Part shown: positions 25,771-34,281 of the stretch, in pieces
Layout: each line of letters opens with the position of its first letter
Position numbering within the stretch: the stretch's first letter is position 1
DNA from: Curtobacterium sp. A7_M15
Lineage (GTDB): Bacteria > Actinomycetota > Actinomycetes > Actinomycetales > Microbacteriaceae
Assembly: GCF_030705415.1 (NCBI RefSeq)
Contig: NZ_JAUZED010000005.1
Span: forward strand, 1 to 64,000
Length of the DNA: 64,000 nt
Direction of reading: 5' to 3'
Translations under genes and position numbers: made by a program
Notes under the pieces: generated by a model
What the model saw: the letters and a program-made list of their open reading frames with translations, nothing else
Databases searched by the model: none
What the model was told of the DNA's origin: nothing

Positions 25771-26094
25771 CGGGACGGAACATTCGTCATCGACGACGTC
25801 CCATACTCGCTGGCTATTCCCGATCGGACCCGGCCAGACGCTATTGAGGCAATCATCCGGCTCGAGCACTCGCGGGAGCGGTTCGCCGGGCTGCCGCTGC
25901 CCGAGATCGGCGGGCAGCCGAGGCCGGCGGGGTCGGTCACCGTGCAGTTGGCTTCGGCGGGGAGGTACTACGGCGAAGTCGCGATCACGTTGCGTCACCT
26001 TCCCGCTGACTGCTGGGTCGCGGTGATCGTTTCCACCCCAGCAAGCCTCCTCAGTACGACGCTTGGCCAACGGTTGCCTTCAGCGCTGCACTGA
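25771..26094 (+). pseudogene. 3' remnant of an unidentified gene cut by the IS
   Basis: An open frame of about 107 codons without a start runs from the IS end to TGA 26092-26094. It reads DDVPYSLAIPDRTRPDAIEA, RLEHSRERFAGLPLPEIGG, SVTVQLASAGRYYGEVAITL, then DCWVAVIVSTPASLL. Codon use is host-like. I do not recognise the family; its 5' part is not found on the other side of the IS. Confidence 0.45.
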
Positions 26095-26132
26095 GCACCC
26101 GGTACAGGGAGTGAGTAGTACTAGCACAAGCT

Positions 26133-27596
26133 CTAAGACCCGAGGCGGGAAGCCCGCGACGCAACGCTCAAGATCCGCCGCGCAGGTTCGAGCCTCATGT
26201 GGAATTTGTCTGGCCTCGGGGCGCCGGACGATTGTCGGCCTTGCGGTACTACTTTAAGTGCCCCACTCAATACGCCAGCATTCAAAGCGGAAGTGTTGGA
26301 AATCCAGTACGCTTCCACAGCCAGAGGCAAGAACGCAGCTTTGCGCGCACGTGATTTCCCACTCAGGCTCGGCTTGCTTGGCTTTCCCTTAAACTCGTCG
26401 TGCCAGCGCTTGAATTCACCGTCTTGGTCATTGACAGCCCTGCCGGTGAGGACAATGAAGCCAAGGCCTTGCTCGTCGACGCAAGCACGAACCGCAGACG
26501 CATCATTGAGCTGAACTTCGTCATCACATTGCACCACGGTCGCATCGTCGGGCCGCTGCCGCTCAGCCGTGTGCGACTTCAGATCCCAAACGTGGTTCAG
26601 CGAGTAGTCGAAGACGGTATGTCCGTACTTCACTCGCATGGGGTGCGGGTTGGGGCGGAAGGTGCTATTGAGCACATCGCGACCACGATACTCAAAGTAG
26701 AAACCTGGCCATTCCATCTGGTTCTCCTGACGAGTCCCCTCGTCGCGTAGCCATTCGATCTTCTTCCTACCATCCCAACGCTCTTCTTTATCAGTCAGCA
26801 TCTTCTGCCATAGGGCGTCGACCAGGGCAGCACCTTCCCCTTCGGGCGTCAGGCCAGCAGCGTAAGAGGATCCAAGCCTGCCCAGTCGCCGTTCAGCACC
26901 GGCCAGAATTGCATTCAGCCCATTCAACCGAATTGTCTCCCCGGTTGAAATGAAGTCGTCACTCCAGGGCGCATCAAGACCATGGGCGATCGCGGCGGCC
27001 AGCTGCGTTTTACTTAATCCGTTTTGATCGAGAGCTGGCAGTAGATGAGCACCAAGATTGACGAGGACACTCTTGTGTTCTTTACTACCCGGACCCAACC
27101 ACTCCGGACCCGAATTGGTCAAAGCCGCTATACGAGTCACCGCCTCGATCTTCGAAACGGCAGGCTGAAAGCCCGACCAGGCCGGTGTAGCAAAATGGTC
27201 TGAAAGCTTGGGTTGCAGAGCCCGCAGCGCTCCCTCTTGATAGGCGAACGTCGCACCCCGAAGCAGCGCGTTCACACCAGCGAGAGTGAGCCTGTTAGCG
27301 TCGACGTGCATCGCCGGCAACCAGGTGACACCGAGTGCATCGGCAAGCGCGGACCCGAGCACAGCGTTCGTTTCAACTGTTGCTACGTCTAGGCCCAGTG
27401 CATCGCGCAGAGCCAACAGTGCACGCTTTTCTCCGCGAGTGGATTCAGGAGTAACACCAGTCAACATTCGGACACGAATAGTCGCCTCTGAAAGCGTTTC
27501 TGCCGGAACGAACTCTCGCTCGAGACCTACACGACGCGTTCTCGGCTTCGATTGTTCGAGGTCACGAGGATCGTGTCGGTCGGCACTCTGATTCAT
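26133..27596 (-). CDS. Probable restriction endonuclease partner of the adjacent methylase
   Basis: 487 aa, lower in GC than its surroundings. The N-terminal two thirds are helical and unmatched. The C-terminal part contains GFYFEYRGRDVLNSTFRP, VKYGHTVFDYSLNHVWDLKSHT (a possible D-x(n)-D-x-K nuclease centre, VFDYS...WDLK), then VVQCDDEVQLNDA and LGFIVLTGRAVNDQ. ATG 27596 begins 57 bp after the methylase stop on the same strand. Position and motif make it a candidate type II restriction enzyme. No named family is recognised. Confidence 0.6.
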   Translation of the reverse strand: MNQSADRHDPRDLEQSKPRTRRVGLEREFVPAETLSEATIRVRMLTGVTPESTRGEKRALLALRDALGLDVATVETNAVLGSALADALGVTWLPAMHVDANRLTLAGVNALLRGATFAYQEGALRALQPKLSDHFATPAWSGFQPAVSKIEAVTRIAALTNSGPEWLGPGSKEHKSVLVNLGAHLLPALDQNGLSKTQLAAAIAHGLDAPWSDDFISTGETIRLNGLNAILAGAERRLGRLGSSYAAGLTPEGEGAALVDALWQKMLTDKEERWDGRKKIEWLRDEGTRQENQMEWPGFYFEYRGRDVLNSTFRPNPHPMRVKYGHTVFDYSLNHVWDLKSHTAERQRPDDATVVQCDDEVQLNDASAVRACVDEQGLGFIVLTGRAVNDQDGEFKRWHDEFKGKPSKPSLSGKSRARKAAFLPLAVEAYWISNTSALNAGVLSGALKVVPQGRQSSGAPRPDKFHMRLEPARRILSVASRASRLGS

Positions 27597-27653
27597 GCTC
27601 GCGACGATAGCGACGGCTACTCAGATGATCAAACCCCAGTCCGAGGGCCAAAG

Positions 27654-29468
27654 TTAGCCGGCAAATAAATCAGGAGCATAGACCTCTCGGAAGCTCCCAT
27701 GCGCGCCTCCCAATACGCACCGGTTCACTGCCTCCACCAAAGCAGGGGACCGCTTCACGTTCTCATTGTGACGTCCAGCGTTGAGTTTGAGGACCACGTC
27801 CGTCGTCTCAGAATGGCGAAGGCGCGCAATAAGTGAGTCGTCGGGAGCGAAGTCAGGCATCGGCATAGATCGTAACGCGCGAAGCGGTAAAGTGACCCCT
27901 CCGTCGATCACACGCCACCACCAATATGATACGGAGGAATTTATCAGGAGATACGCGCGATCACGGCTTTCCGCGTCCGCGAAAAACAGAATGTGCTTGC
28001 TCGTACGATCGAGCGGACGGAGCGACGCCGAGATGTAGTAGCGCGGCGTCGAAGCGACCTCCAAGCGATACTCTGTCGGGCCCTTGACGAGTAAATCTGA
28101 AAGCGAATGTGGTGCACCCTCGAGGTATTGCCATAACTGCTCGGTACCTCGCATCACTTTTGCCCATTGGCCGTCCGGCCCAATGCGCCGCTTCACAAGA
28201 TGTTTATGCGCTTCCAAGAACATTCGACTCCGCGATCCCGCGGCCCATCTAAGAATTGGAGTTATCTGCCATTCCCCACTCTGGGGTGTGCAGACAGTAA
28301 TCGCGGCGCGAACAAAATTCGTCTTTGAGGTATTGGTCGATCCATACTTGTAGCCGCGAAAAAGCGTATCAGGAACATTATCGAAAACGAATACGCACCC
28401 TCCGGTCTGCGTTTCGTCGAGATGGTCACGCAGCACCTGGTATCGTGGTGCATTCAGATATGCAGCCGGCGTTACAGCAATAAAACCACGCGACGTAGAT
28501 GCTACTCGTTCCGTAAAGTAAGCGAAGAGCTCGTTTGCCGCAGCCGTCCTGAATCCGGTCCGGCGAGGACTCCTCGCGTACGGGGGATTCACGATCACGA
28601 AATCGTGGGGCGGCAGAGCCTCGTCTGAGAGGAAATCCCGAACCCGGCTCCGGCCCCACACCGCTTTCAAAGCGGTATGGTCGTTCTCCTCTGCGAAAGT
28701 GCTCACGAGGATTACGACAGCCGTTAGTAACGCAGTACGATCCAGATCGATAAGGGTGAGTCTGTGTTTGACGAACGAAGCAGGGTCCGCCTGAGCCGCG
28801 GCCAGGTGCCAGGCGAGGTTTCCTACCCCCGTACAGGGGTCAAGCCAGACACCCTCGTCCGGGAACGTGCGCGATTGTGCAGCCATGAATGCGGCAGCAT
28901 CATCGGGCGTGAAGTATTGGCCGCTAGCCTTGCGTTCACTCCGACCCAGGCTCGCCAAAAGCGCTTCGTAAACGACGCCAATCTCGCCGACAGTCATCCC
29001 GCGTAAGTAATTGGAACTTGAACGAGTTCTGCCTAGAAAAATCTCGAAGGCCTTCTCGAGATCTGGCCGAGCTTCACTGGCAAAAGCACACACCGCGGCA
29101 AGCCAGTTGGACTCGAGCCTGCGCCTGGTGTCGGCCTGCAGTGCCTCGATGGCACGGTGAACGCGCCGGGCCGAAAATTGTCCCGCCAGTGGCGGACGAG
29201 ACGACCGGCCGCCGACAGGAGGATCCTTCAACGAAGCCTGCGGTAGCGAGGGCTTAAGATCGAGCACTATCCTCAACTTCCCATCCGGAGCACTCGCGGA
29301 TGCGTCAATCATGAGTTCTAGACTGTCCGCCTTGCGTCTGACAGACTCGGCGAGCCTACCGGGCTTGGCGGTGTCGGACATCACCGGTCCCGGGCCCGTG
29401 GACACTTCGCAGCACGGATGATCTTCCAGAGCAGCGGGGGCAGTCATCGGCGGGGAGGAGGCCGCCAT
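27654..29468 (-). CDS. N6-adenine DNA methyltransferase of a restriction system
   Basis: About 604 aa (ATG 29468) or 575 aa (ATG 29381, start of MSDTAKPGRL); neither has a strong ribosome site. The gamma-class N6-adenine methylase core has QYFTPDDAAAFMA, SAM motif WLDPCTGVGNLAWHL, and catalytic VIVNPPYARSPRRTG (NPPY), followed by target-recognition-like sequence with many aromatic residues. It protects host DNA by methylating adenines, with the downstream gene as likely nuclease. GC content is clearly below the flanks, a sign of transfer. At 604 aa it is half the size of BREX PglX. Confidence 0.85.
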   Translation of the reverse strand: MAASSPPMTAPAALEDHPCCEVSTGPGPVMSDTAKPGRLAESVRRKADSLELMIDASASAPDGKLRIVLDLKPSLPQASLKDPPVGGRSSRPPLAGQFSARRVHRAIEALQADTRRRLESNWLAAVCAFASEARPDLEKAFEIFLGRTRSSSNYLRGMTVGEIGVVYEALLASLGRSERKASGQYFTPDDAAAFMAAQSRTFPDEGVWLDPCTGVGNLAWHLAAAQADPASFVKHRLTLIDLDRTALLTAVVILVSTFAEENDHTALKAVWGRSRVRDFLSDEALPPHDFVIVNPPYARSPRRTGFRTAAANELFAYFTERVASTSRGFIAVTPAAYLNAPRYQVLRDHLDETQTGGCVFVFDNVPDTLFRGYKYGSTNTSKTNFVRAAITVCTPQSGEWQITPILRWAAGSRSRMFLEAHKHLVKRRIGPDGQWAKVMRGTEQLWQYLEGAPHSLSDLLVKGPTEYRLEVASTPRYYISASLRPLDRTSKHILFFADAESRDRAYLLINSSVSYWWWRVIDGGVTLPLRALRSMPMPDFAPDDSLIARLRHSETTDVVLKLNAGRHNENVKRSPALVEAVNRCVLGGAHGSFREVYAPDLFAG

Positions 29469-29568
29469 GCCGTTCTCGATCCGCCTAGGTGCTCATCCGG
29501 CGAACGTCGTCGAGACCAGGCGCTCGGCGGCTACTTGCGTGCGCTAGCTACCTTCTCCCACTCGCACG

Positions 29569-29964
29569 AACGGCCTACCCCGGCGGGTACACGCTCGGCG
29601 AGGTCGGCATCAACCTGTCCGGCCGGGGCATGGTGCTCGCCGTCAACCACCGGAACACCGCCCAGGTCCTGGATTTCGCGCAGGAGATGGTGGCCGACAA
29701 CCAGTTCGTGGACATCGAGGGCGTCGACCGGGTCGGTGATGCGGCGTCGACGTCTCGCGCTGCGAAGCTGCCCCCATGATGGCGCGCTTCACCAATCGTG
29801 CCGGCCACGTCCGGGCGATGCTCGACCGGCTGACCGAGGCCCCCCGGCTGGTCGGGACGGACCAGGGCGACGTCGGCATCCTCACAGCAACGAACCGGCA
29901 GGCGGACGACGTCATCGAGGCACTGGGGCGAGCCGGAACCCCGAGCGTCTCAGTGCAGCAGTAG
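29569..29964 (+). pseudogene. Middle fragment of a UvrD-type helicase gene
   Basis: Two frames together read like the central part of an actinobacterial UvrD/NERD helicase: GGYTLGEVGINLSGRGMVLAVNHRNT...FVDIEGVDRVGD in frame 2 up to about 29770, then RFTNRAGHVRAMLDRLTEAP and VGILTATNRQADDVIEALGRAG in frame 1. The VNHRNT motif corresponds to SF1 motif IV (NYRN). No start, frameshifted, truncated at both ends. Confidence 0.65.
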
Positions 29965-29984
29965 GCGGGAGGGAGTTCGGACGC

Positions 29985-30444
29985 GGGGACTGCTGCAGGT
30001 TCGGTTGACTCTGATGTGCCCGATGGCCTGCTTACCCAAGGAGATGGTCGATCACCGGGTGAACCCTATTGGGCCAGGCCGGTCCTCCCCGAGTACCTTC
30101 GATGCCTTCTTCAAAGTCGTGACTTCCTCCTCGAGCTGTCGGATCCGCTTCTTCGTTTCCGCGAGGTTGACGCTCTCCGGTGTCGTGACTCCGGGGCGTT
30201 CCCCGCGGTCGATCTGGTCTTGCCGCACCCAGTTATGGATGGCGGCTGCGCTCACGCCGAGTTCGACTGCGACGGTCGTGATCGGTTTGCCGGCGCGGAT
30301 GCGCGACTGCCCGTCGACGGAAGCCCGCTGGAAACGGTCCTGGCATGGTAGGAGCCTCTCAGAACAGGGCCCGGTCCTCAGAAAACCGTGGCCAATCAAC
30401 CCATGGGGTAGTTCAACGAGTCAACCGAACCCGCAGCAGTCCCC
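29985..30444 (-). mobile_element. Internally deleted IS3-type element with 27-bp inverted ends
   Basis: 460 bp flanked by near-identical inverted repeats: 29985-30011 reads GGGGACTGCTGC, one base, then GGTTCGGTTGACTC; 30418-30444 is its reverse complement except at that single middle base. Inside is only an orfA-like gene on the minus strand; orfB is gone. The unusually well-kept ends could still be mobilised by a full-length relative elsewhere. Confidence 0.8.
30052..30399 (-). pseudogene. IS3-family OrfA remnant
   Basis: 115-codon frame with KPITTVAVELGVSAAAIHNWVRQDQIDRG (helix-turn-helix) and ETKKRIRQLEEEVTTLKKASKVLG (coiled coil), standard IS3 OrfA parts. It runs to GPIGFTR with no orfB after it. 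Unrelated in detail to the OrfA at 24530. It overlaps no intact gene. Confidence 0.7.
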
Positions 30445-30491
30445 GTTCTCGACGTGCTCACGCGCATTCAGATAACAGGCAAGATGTAAGA

Positions 30492-31664
30492 GTGCCTCTC
30501 ACTTCCCACGCCACGCTTCGAGACCGGCTCCTCACCTACCTCGCTGGTATCGGAGGCTCCTCGAAGAAGGCACAAGCGCTGGATGCGCTTGAAACGCTTT
30601 ACGCCGGCCAATGGACGGAGGAGGATCGCTCGCCTCAGAACACCAGACCGTTCAGCGCCAGGTGGCGGAATCGCGTCAGCGTCGAACGGCAGCGGTTAGT
30701 GGAGCGAGGAGTGTTGCAGGCTCGTTCCGACGGGATCTGGGCATTGGCTGACGGCTTTGATTTCTCGCGAGTGGATCTCCCTCGACTCGCGGCTCGAAAC
30801 TCAGAAATTCAACGTCGGGAGGAGATGTGGATTGCTGCCAAGGCTGTAGGAGCACCGGGCAACGTCCACCCGAGAGATCTCCAACCGTTGCGCCTGCGAG
30901 CGGGGGGCCGTGGCATCTACGTTGACGTGCCCACGACGAAGAGTGCGATCGCCCCAGCCGGTATCGCTGTCTCCTTCCTTGACCTCGGCGAGACCTACGC
31001 CAACGAACGAAACGTCCACGGGGTCACCTATCGGCTGCCCCGAACCGCGCGCGAAGGTCGAGATCAGGCAGAGATCGCGGCCGCCGTTCGTGCCTACGAG
31101 CTGGCGATGCCGGTCTTCATGATCCTGCCGGGTGCGCAGCCGACGTCCCGGTCGGTTCGTCGTGCGCTTGTCGAGAGCGTCGATCTCAAGCGCGGCTCCG
31201 TGCTCATCACGTTCCTCAACGACGATCCACTCCCGCCGGAGCCTGAGAATTATCAGGATGACCAGTTCGAACTTGTCGTCGACGACGTCGAGAGCCGGTG
31301 GCAGCGACGTAAGGCAAGGCCGAATCAAGCGCGCTTCGCCTTCGCGGTTCTGCAGCGCTATGGGGCTCGCTGTGCCGTGTGCGATCTTGAAGCAGAGCCG
31401 GTCATCGAAGCTGCTCACATCCGTGCGAAGGCGCTGCAGGGTTCAGACGATGCACGCAATGGCCTGCCGCTCTGCTGCAATCACCACCGCATGTACGACG
31501 CGGGATGGTTTGCCTTCGAGCCTCGGACGACCGGCATAGTGTTCGAGGCTGCGCGAGACTCGGGCCAGTCGCAGATCGTCAGGAGGGACCTCACTCACCT
31601 CCCGCTCCGACCCAGCAGCGTGGCTCTCGCTGATGCATGGAAGCGATGGTCCGCCGTACCATAG
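30492..31664 (+). CDS. HNH endonuclease, putative restriction enzyme
   Basis: 390 aa from GTG 30492. Residues about 1-100 form a small winged-helix-like domain (TLRDRLLTYLAGIGGSSKKAQALDALETLY, VERQRLVERGVLQ). The middle is unmatched. The C-terminal HNH module (about 285-345) has RYGARCAVCDLEAEPVIEAAHIRAKALQGSDDARNGLPLCCNHHRMYD, with two Cys pairs plus AAH and NHH. Proteins with this HNH tail occur as restriction-like nucleases. It begins 48 bp after the MITE-like element and has no methylase partner of its own. DNA target unknown. Confidence 0.82.
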   Translation: MPLTSHATLRDRLLTYLAGIGGSSKKAQALDALETLYAGQWTEEDRSPQNTRPFSARWRNRVSVERQRLVERGVLQARSDGIWALADGFDFSRVDLPRLAARNSEIQRREEMWIAAKAVGAPGNVHPRDLQPLRLRAGGRGIYVDVPTTKSAIAPAGIAVSFLDLGETYANERNVHGVTYRLPRTAREGRDQAEIAAAVRAYELAMPVFMILPGAQPTSRSVRRALVESVDLKRGSVLITFLNDDPLPPEPENYQDDQFELVVDDVESRWQRRKARPNQARFAFAVLQRYGARCAVCDLEAEPVIEAAHIRAKALQGSDDARNGLPLCCNHHRMYDAGWFAFEPRTTGIVFEAARDSGQSQIVRRDLTHLPLRPSSVALADAWKRWSAVP

Positions 31665-31998
31665 GAAACATCCCCGGATACGACCTCGACGAGACCGTTG
31701 ACCCGATCGACCCTCGAAGTGCGGCATCGGAACCACGCCCAGGTCTGAGTTCCCCGACATTGAGGTACCACCGCAGCAAGCAGTACCCCGCCCGCAGGCG
31801 CCGACGACAACGTCTCCTTCCCGTTCCAGGTTCAACTGCGGCCCACACTCTCTGCGACGGGCTGAGTTTCGCCGCCCGACCATCACCCCACAACAGGTAC
31901 TCCCGCCCCACCTCCCCAACCACGAGGATGGTTCAACACCACTCGTCCCGGGGACGACGAGCGGCACCGAGGACCAGGGACTCCCGAGGGACAGCACC
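31665..31998. other. Non-coding spacer
   Basis: 334 bp between the HNH gene and the NERD gene. No convincing frame, repeat or RNA was recognised; a short imperfect dyad around CTCGTCC and GGACGAC lies near 31949-31964, just ahead of the NERD ribosome site. Confidence 0.5.
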
Positions 31999-32724
31999 AT
32001 GACGATCGCCGGGGAATCGGCAGGTATTGAAGCACGCCGCCAACGCAGCCACGCACAGGAACTCCGTCGCCAGGCACACGACGCCGAGCAACGCGCAGCC
32101 CGCTTCGAGATCGCCAAACGCACCGAGAGTGAAACAGCGCAGCTTCTCGCCCCCCTCGCCGGCATCGGCTACCACCTCCTCGCCGACCGCCGCTGGCCCG
32201 GCAGCCGCACGGCCCAGGTGGACACGGTCGTCGTCGGCCGCGCCGGCGTCTTCATCGTCGACACGAAGGCCTGGCGCGAGGTCGCGGTCCACGGCGACCG
32301 CATCACCCGCGGCCAGGAGGACGTCACCGACGACATCGCCCGCCTCGCCGACCTCGCGTACAGCACCGAGGCCACCCTCGCGGACATCGGCCTCGCACCC
32401 GGCGAGGTCCACGCCGTCGCAGCACTCGCCGGCCAGAAGCGCATGCACGCCCGCGTCGCCTCCGTCGACGTCATCGGCACGCACGACCTCGTCGGCCACA
32501 TCACGAAGCGCGGCGCCCGGCTCTCGGCGTCACGCGTCGACGAGGTCCTCGCCGCGATGCTCCCCCACTTCCCCGTGATCGGCGAGGACGCAGCGAACCC
32601 GCCGCAGATCGTCGTCCCCACAGCCGTCCGCCCCCGTGAACCCGCGCCGACGATCGCCTCGCTCGACGACGAGCTCACGGACGAGCTCCTCGACGGCGTC
32701 CTCGAGGCACCCATCGAGGACTAG
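31999..32724 (+). CDS. NERD-domain protein, separated by TAG from a helicase start
   Basis: 241 aa. A basic, coiled N-terminus (RRQRSHAQELRRQAHDAEQRAARFE) precedes a NERD nuclease-related domain with LLAPLAGIGYHLLADRRWPGSRTAQVDTVVVGRAGVFIVDTKAW, giving the Asp-...-Asp-Thr-Lys pattern of PD-(D/E)XK folds. GAGGGA precedes ATG 31999. The TAG at 32722-32724 is followed in the same frame, without a gap, by helicase sequence. NERD-helicase fusions are common in actinobacteria, so the TAG could be a TGG-to-TAG mutation. Confidence 0.82.
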   Translation: MTIAGESAGIEARRQRSHAQELRRQAHDAEQRAARFEIAKRTESETAQLLAPLAGIGYHLLADRRWPGSRTAQVDTVVVGRAGVFIVDTKAWREVAVHGDRITRGQEDVTDDIARLADLAYSTEATLADIGLAPGEVHAVAALAGQKRMHARVASVDVIGTHDLVGHITKRGARLSASRVDEVLAAMLPHFPVIGEDAANPPQIVVPTAVRPREPAPTIASLDDELTDELLDGVLEAPIED

Positions 32725-32906
32725 ATGGCCTTCCTCGACCCCGCCCAGGCGAAGCTCGTCCGCCGTAGCTTCAACGGCCCGGCGCGCAACTGCGGCGCCG
32801 CCGGCACCGGCAAGACCGTCGTCGGGCTCCACCGCGCCGCCTACCTCGCGCGCTCGACCGGCGGCCGCGTCCTCTTCGCCACCTACATCAAGACCCCGGC
32901 GCGGGG
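32725..32906 (+). pseudogene. N-terminal fragment of a UvrD-type helicase
   Basis: MAFLDPAQAKLVRRSFNGPA continues to a Walker A motif, GAAGTGKTVVGLHRAA, and RVLFATYIKT, then loses homology at about 32906. Only about 60 codons of an SF1 helicase of several hundred residues remain. In frame with the NERD gene across a single stop. Confidence 0.75.
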
Positions 32907-33067
32907 TCGCGGTCTACGTCGACCGACATCCTCAGTCTGCTGCGATTCTCGCGAGCCGGAAGATCTGAGCACGCACCCCGTCCTGGGGGCGACAGCACTC
33001 TTTCTCAAGACGGGCTGAATCCCTAATCTGAAGACGATTGCTCATTTACCCGAAGCACGGAGTCGTC

Positions 33068-34171
33068 ATGTCCGGGATGTACCCGCCGAACGGTCAAGCA
33101 CCGCAGCCGCCGAACGGGGGTCAGCCGTACCCGCCCCACCACCAAGCTCCGCCCTACCAGCAGAGCGGTCAGCCACCGTTTCCTCCCGGACCGCCTTTTC
33201 CTCCGAACGGGCGGCCGTCGTTTCCACCCGGTAGTCAACCGCCGTTCATGCAGGGTCCGCCTCCGCCACCTCAACTCCGCGGAAACGGCTTCGCCACAGC
33301 GGCACTGGTTCTCGGCATCCTGGCCCTCGTCTTCGCTTTCGCCTCGGCCGTCGCTGTCGCGGTGCTCCTCGGAGCGCTGGCGCTGACGTTCGGACTCATT
33401 TCGCTGCGTCGGCGCACCGGACGGGGCCTCGCAGGCACAATCATGGGCTCGGCGGGCCTCATCATCGCGATCGCGCTCGGAACGATCTCTGCGAACAGCA
33501 GCGACGAGCCGGTCGACTCCTCGGAGCAGGTGGTTGCCGAGCCGGAGGCGGGCTCCAGTGACGGCGTCGTCTCCGTTCCCGGTGTCACCGGTAAGACCGT
33601 CGCAGAGGCTCGCGCGGCACTCGACGCTGCAGGTTTCGAAGTCGCGTCGCCCGGCGCAGGCAGCGATGACGAGGTCTCGAAGCAGAGTCCCGCCGCAGGC
33701 TCGTCGGCTGACGCCGGAAGCACGGTCACCTTGACCGCAGTGAGCCCTGCCGGAAGCTCCGTCACGAATCCCGCGAAGGCCGGGACGAAGTTCGGGATGG
33801 ATTCCTGGGGCCGCCCCGGTGACGCAGACCCGGAGTACCGAATTTGGTTCGACGGGTACAACGGGAACCAGCCGACGACGGACTCCTGGGACGCCCCAGA
33901 CACCGGCATGAAGTACGTGACGGTCGTCGTCCACGTGGAGGCACTCGAGGCAGGCGTGCACACCGGGGTCGAGACCTGGGACATCAACCTCACCGACAAG
34001 CACGGCAAGGTCTACGAGGAGACGTATCTTTCCGGCGTCGAGGACATTCCAAGCGTGACACTGGGCAAGGGCCAATCGTCCAGCGGCCGCGTCGCGTTCG
34101 AAGTTCCGAACGACTTCGACGGCGGGGTGCTGTCCTTTGCCAATGCGACCATCTTCGTTCGGACGAACTAG
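33068..34171 (+). CDS. Pro-rich membrane protein with PASTA and DUF4352-like domains
   Basis: 367 aa. The N-terminal 75 residues are Pro/Gln/Gly-rich (PPNGQAPQPPNG...), then a DUF4190-like double membrane helix (FATAALVLGILALVFAFASAVAVAVLLG and TIMGSAGLIIAIALGTI). Next is one PASTA repeat (VSVPGVTGKTVAEARAALDAAGFEV) and a C-terminal DUF4352-like beta domain (MKYVTVVVHVEAL...GRVAFEVPNDF). GGAG precedes ATG 33068. PASTA domains bind peptidoglycan fragments, so an envelope role is likely. It separates the helicase fragment from the defence-like operon. Confidence 0.83.
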   Translation: MSGMYPPNGQAPQPPNGGQPYPPHHQAPPYQQSGQPPFPPGPPFPPNGRPSFPPGSQPPFMQGPPPPPQLRGNGFATAALVLGILALVFAFASAVAVAVLLGALALTFGLISLRRRTGRGLAGTIMGSAGLIIAIALGTISANSSDEPVDSSEQVVAEPEAGSSDGVVSVPGVTGKTVAEARAALDAAGFEVASPGAGSDDEVSKQSPAAGSSADAGSTVTLTAVSPAGSSVTNPAKAGTKFGMDSWGRPGDADPEYRIWFDGYNGNQPTTDSWDAPDTGMKYVTVVVHVEALEAGVHTGVETWDINLTDKHGKVYEETYLSGVEDIPSVTLGKGQSSSGRVAFEVPNDFDGGVLSFANATIFVRTN

Positions 34172-34281
34172 GCCTGGACCGGGCCGGGCGGACGAGACCG
34201 TCGGGTCGCCCTGCTCGTGCCGTCCTTCCCGCCCGCTCCCCTGCGGTCACAGCCCGCCCCGACATGTGCAGACGTGCCTGA

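Larger units (their letters stand above)
24489..25782 (+). mobile_element. Decayed IS3-family insertion sequence
   Basis: About 1.3 kb bounded by inverted ends: GTTCCGCCCCGGGT at 24489-24502 and its relative GTTCCGTCCCGGGT on the minus strand at the right end (25768-25781). It contains IS3-type orfA and a broken orfB. No clear target duplication is visible. It separates the EcsC-TerB gene from the 3' remnant of another gene. Confidence 0.8.

Noticed and set aside
27654-29468. BREX PglX methylase
   Set aside because: Half the usual length, and no pglZ, brxC or brxL genes nearby.
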